From Paraburkholderia panacisoli (GTDB lineage Bacteria > Pseudomonadota > Gammaproteobacteria > Burkholderiales > Burkholderiaceae), in contig NZ_VTUZ01000002.1 in assembly GCF_008369935.1 (NCBI RefSeq), forward strand, positions 310,001 through 374,000: a stretch of 64,000 nucleotides of DNA, in the 5' to 3' direction. This document shows, piece after piece, positions 61,921 through 64,000 of the stretch. The number at the start of each line of letters is the position of its first letter. The first letter of the stretch is position 1. The notes below the pieces were generated by a model that was given only the letters and a program-made list of their open reading frames with translations, was not told the origin of the DNA and did not search any database. Both the position numbers and the translations under genes were made by a program.

Positions 61921-62523
61921 CGGTGGCTTACTCGGGGGCCTTGGCAGCCACGTGACCAGGAAGTGACGAACGTGAATCACGGGGGCGAATAACGACAGCA
62001 ATTAACGGCACGGCATTGCAAGCGTCGAAGGAGAGCGGCGAGACGGGCAACGGACCCGCCGTTTTTTAATCTGCGCCGTATCGATATTTCTTGCGATAAG
62101 CCGGGGATTTCCGGCGCTATCGTTTCAAGCGGCAATGCGCTTTTTTTGGCGGCGTTTCAAAGGTGCGTCGCCACAGTTCGTGAGACATATCGCGGCGACG
62201 CTCGTGCAAATAATCCAAAGTCCGGCACGTACGCTCGGGCCCAAAAAAAGACAAACGCGCTGGTGATTACGAGCGACCCGTTCTGAAAGTAGTACTGCTC
62301 AAAGATCACTCCGTTTGACGTGCCTGCGCTCCCACTCTCGCAAACGATTGCGCGAGCGCATAGCTCCATGAAAATAAGCATTCCAGGGCACGGTACCGCA
62401 CCGCGTCGAGCAGCACAATCTCGAATAACGCAGCTGCGCCAGTCGTCGACTTAACCGCTCGCCACGGCTTCGGCATTCCTCATACCGAGCCCTCGCGCCG
62501 CAGTCCCCTGTTCCCACGCCCAA

Positions 62524-62563
62524 AAGAAAAAGCACGCGAGCCTCACAGCTCGCGTGCCTTTTT
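62524..62563. terminator. Bidirectional terminator after the LivK-type gene
   Basis: GCACGCGAG and CTCGCGTGC form a perfect 9-bp stem with an 8-base loop. T-runs follow on both strands, so it can end the LivK-type transcript arriving on the minus strand and any plus-strand transcript. Confidence 0.85.
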
Positions 62564-62611
62564 AACCTGCTAATCGAAGCCAGCGAATCCACCGACCTCG
62601 ACCGCGCGGAT

Positions 62612-63757
62612 TTACATCTTCACCACGTCGAGCAGCGTCTTCTTGCCCGACTTGTAGTTGTACAGCGAGATCACGCCGTGTTGAAGGTCGCCCTTCGAGT
62701 CGAACGTGGTTTCACCGATCACACCCTTGTAGTCGGTGCTCGGCATCGCTGCCAGGATCTTGGCCGGATCCGTCGAGTTCGCGCGCTTCATTGCGTCGAC
62801 GATGATGTACACAGCGTCATACGTGAACGGAGCGTAGATCTGAATCGGCTGACCGAAACGCTTCTGATACTTGGCGAGGAACGCTGCGCCGCCAGACATC
62901 TTTTCGAGCGCCATACCGGCTTCCGAGCAGACGATGTTGTCGGTTGCGTCGCCGGCCAGATCCGCCAGCTTGTCGGTACAGACGCCGTCACCCGCCAGCA
63001 CCTTCGCGCGCAGGCCGAGCTGCTTGGCTTGCTTCGCGAACGGGCCGCCGGTGGCGTCCATGCCGCCGTACATGATCGCATCCGGGTTTTCGCCCTTGAT
63101 CTTCGTCAGAATCGCGCGGAAATCGACAGCCTTGTCGTTCGTCGCGTCATGCGACATCACGTTCAGGCCCAGCGATTTGGCGGTCTTTTCGAATTCGTTC
63201 GCGAGACCCTGGCCATAAGCGGTCGAATCGTCGACGATCGCGACGCTCTTCACTTTCATGCCCTTCGCTGCGTAGTTGGCCAGTGCCGGACCTTGCTGCG
63301 CGTCGGTCGCAACGACGCGGTACGTCGTCTTGAAACCTTGTTGCGTGTAGGCCGGGTTCGTTGCCGACGGCGAAATCTGCACGATGCCTGCATCGCTATA
63401 GATCTTCGACGCCGGAATCGACGTGCCCGAGTTCAAGTGACCAACGACTGCGACGACCTTGTCGTCGACCAGCTTCTGGGCGACTTGAGTTGCCGTGCGC
63501 GGGTCGGCCGCATCGTCTTGCGGATCGAGTTGCAGCGTGATTTTCTGGCCAGCGATCGTCAGGCCCTTGGCGTTGATTTCTTCAACTGCCAGGCGCGCGC
63601 CGTTTTCGTTGTCTTTACCCAGGTGAGCGATCCCGCCGGTCAACGGCGCGACGTGACCGATCTTGACGACCGTGTCGGCCGCAGCCGATGTTGCCAACGT
63701 TGCGAACAGCATCGCCGCAGCGCTGATCGGCAACAGCTTTTGAATCTTGATGTTCAT
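62612..63757 (-). CDS. Branched-chain amino-acid ABC transporter substrate-binding protein (LivK-like)
   Basis: A 381-residue periplasmic binding protein of the type I fold. A signal peptide (LLPISAAAMLFATLATSAAA) ends near residue 26. The mature part has VKIGHVAPLTGGIAHLGKDNENGARLAVEEIN, VVGHLNSGTSIPASKIY, QISPSATNPAYTQQG and VDDSTAYGQGLANEFEKTA, all typical of Leu/Ile/Val-binding proteins. The ATG at 63757 follows GGAG. No permease or ATPase genes are next to it within the window, so it may work with transport components elsewhere or to the left. Specific ligand is inferred to be a branched-chain or related amino acid. Confidence 0.93.
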   Translation of the reverse strand: MNIKIQKLLPISAAAMLFATLATSAAADTVVKIGHVAPLTGGIAHLGKDNENGARLAVEEINAKGLTIAGQKITLQLDPQDDAADPRTATQVAQKLVDDKVVAVVGHLNSGTSIPASKIYSDAGIVQISPSATNPAYTQQGFKTTYRVVATDAQQGPALANYAAKGMKVKSVAIVDDSTAYGQGLANEFEKTAKSLGLNVMSHDATNDKAVDFRAILTKIKGENPDAIMYGGMDATGGPFAKQAKQLGLRAKVLAGDGVCTDKLADLAGDATDNIVCSEAGMALEKMSGGAAFLAKYQKRFGQPIQIYAPFTYDAVYIIVDAMKRANSTDPAKILAAMPSTDYKGVIGETTFDSKGDLQHGVISLYNYKSGKKTLLDVVKM

Positions 63758-64000
63758 GTAAGTCTCCAGTTTCGGTCCCAAAAACAACGTAATCGCCCTG
63801 TGCCCCCGCTTCCCCAAACACGTGTCGCTCAGTCCCGTGGACGATCACGCCGGTTGCATCGTTCATGCACTTGGCCAGCACGTTTGACGGACTGTTTGTG
63901 ACAGGCGGCAAACCGTACTTGCGCGCAAGTGTAGGTGATCAAATTAATTTGTGGGACTTTTTTGAGTAAGTGGGATGAACACCAATAGCGTTTATCCCAC
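63758..64000. other. Upstream region of the LivK-type gene at the window edge
   Basis: A 243-base upstream region with an AT-rich part (63940-63965) that probably holds the promoter and a small palindrome TTGCGCGCAA near 63920-63929. No gene is seen. Confidence 0.45.

Larger units (their letters stand above)
61597..62611. other. Intergenic kilobase with a low-complexity relic and a terminator
   Basis: No intact gene is visible. A Ser/Gly-rich stretch at 61693-61920 is listed separately. CGGG and CCCG followed by CCGTTTTTTAA near 62047-62070 could be a weak plus-strand terminator. The last part carries the bidirectional terminator after the LivK-type gene. Confidence 0.5.

Overview
This window looks like a chromosomal segment of a Burkholderia/Paraburkholderia-type betaproteobacterium. 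The support is high GC with strong third-position G/C bias, a KirBac1.1-like potassium channel, a short H-NS paralogue of the Burkholderia type, a single-chain indolepyruvate ferredoxin oxidoreductase of about 1,195 residues, and the gene order yraN-diaA-dolP divergent from rsmI. Species assignment is inference, because no database search was possible.

Layout. Positions 1-20.9 kb and 50.2-64 kb read as ordinary chromosome. The left flank holds the end of a sugar operon (LacI regulator, AGE-family epimerase, PfkB kinase), two small conserved-looking proteins, KirBac, indolepyruvate oxidoreductase, CutC, an EAL phosphodiesterase, a CPA1 Na+/H+ antiporter, an NCS2 nucleobase permease, a GGDEF cyclase, a TetR-SDR-epimerase operon and a chemoreceptor. 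The right flank holds tRNA-Ala(CGC), the cytochrome c/dolP/diaA/yraN operon, rsmI, rlpA, a metallo-beta-lactamase-fold/exonuclease pair, an Lrp regulator, a CDF transporter, an H-NS-like protein, a HugZ-like protein, an MFS permease and a LivK-type binding protein.

Between about 20.93 and 50.1 kb lies a composite accessory region on which nearly every gene is on the minus strand. From left to right: (a) an IS110 transposase remnant that has replaced the 3' end of the chemoreceptor gene; (b) a putative biosynthetic locus (Sfp-type phosphopantetheinyl transferase, an acetoacetyl-CoA-synthetase-like adenylation/carrier/thioesterase synthetase, an MHS-type permease of lower GC); (c) a frameshifted DDE transposase, a second chemoreceptor and about 2 kb of decayed sequence with an IS3 orfA stub and a glycosyltransferase fragment; (d) a defence operon in which a Septu-like ATPase/HNH pair is nested between hsdS and hsdM of a type I restriction-modification system, with all junctions overlapping or 2 bases apart, plus a separate predicted PD-(D/E)XK-like protein; (e) a degraded tyrosine integrase beside an orphan 3' third of a tRNA-Pro; (f) a P4-like satellite module (split primase/helicase, AlpA-type regulator, integrase, and a stand-alone integrase arm-binding-domain protein).

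The most interesting signals are the nested defence operon, the A-T-TE synthetase with its own activating transferase and transporter, the free-standing arm-domain protein next to the integrase with repeated GGGGTAA motifs, and a probable small RNA at 14.6-14.7 kb that ends in a strong terminator without any gene upstream of it.
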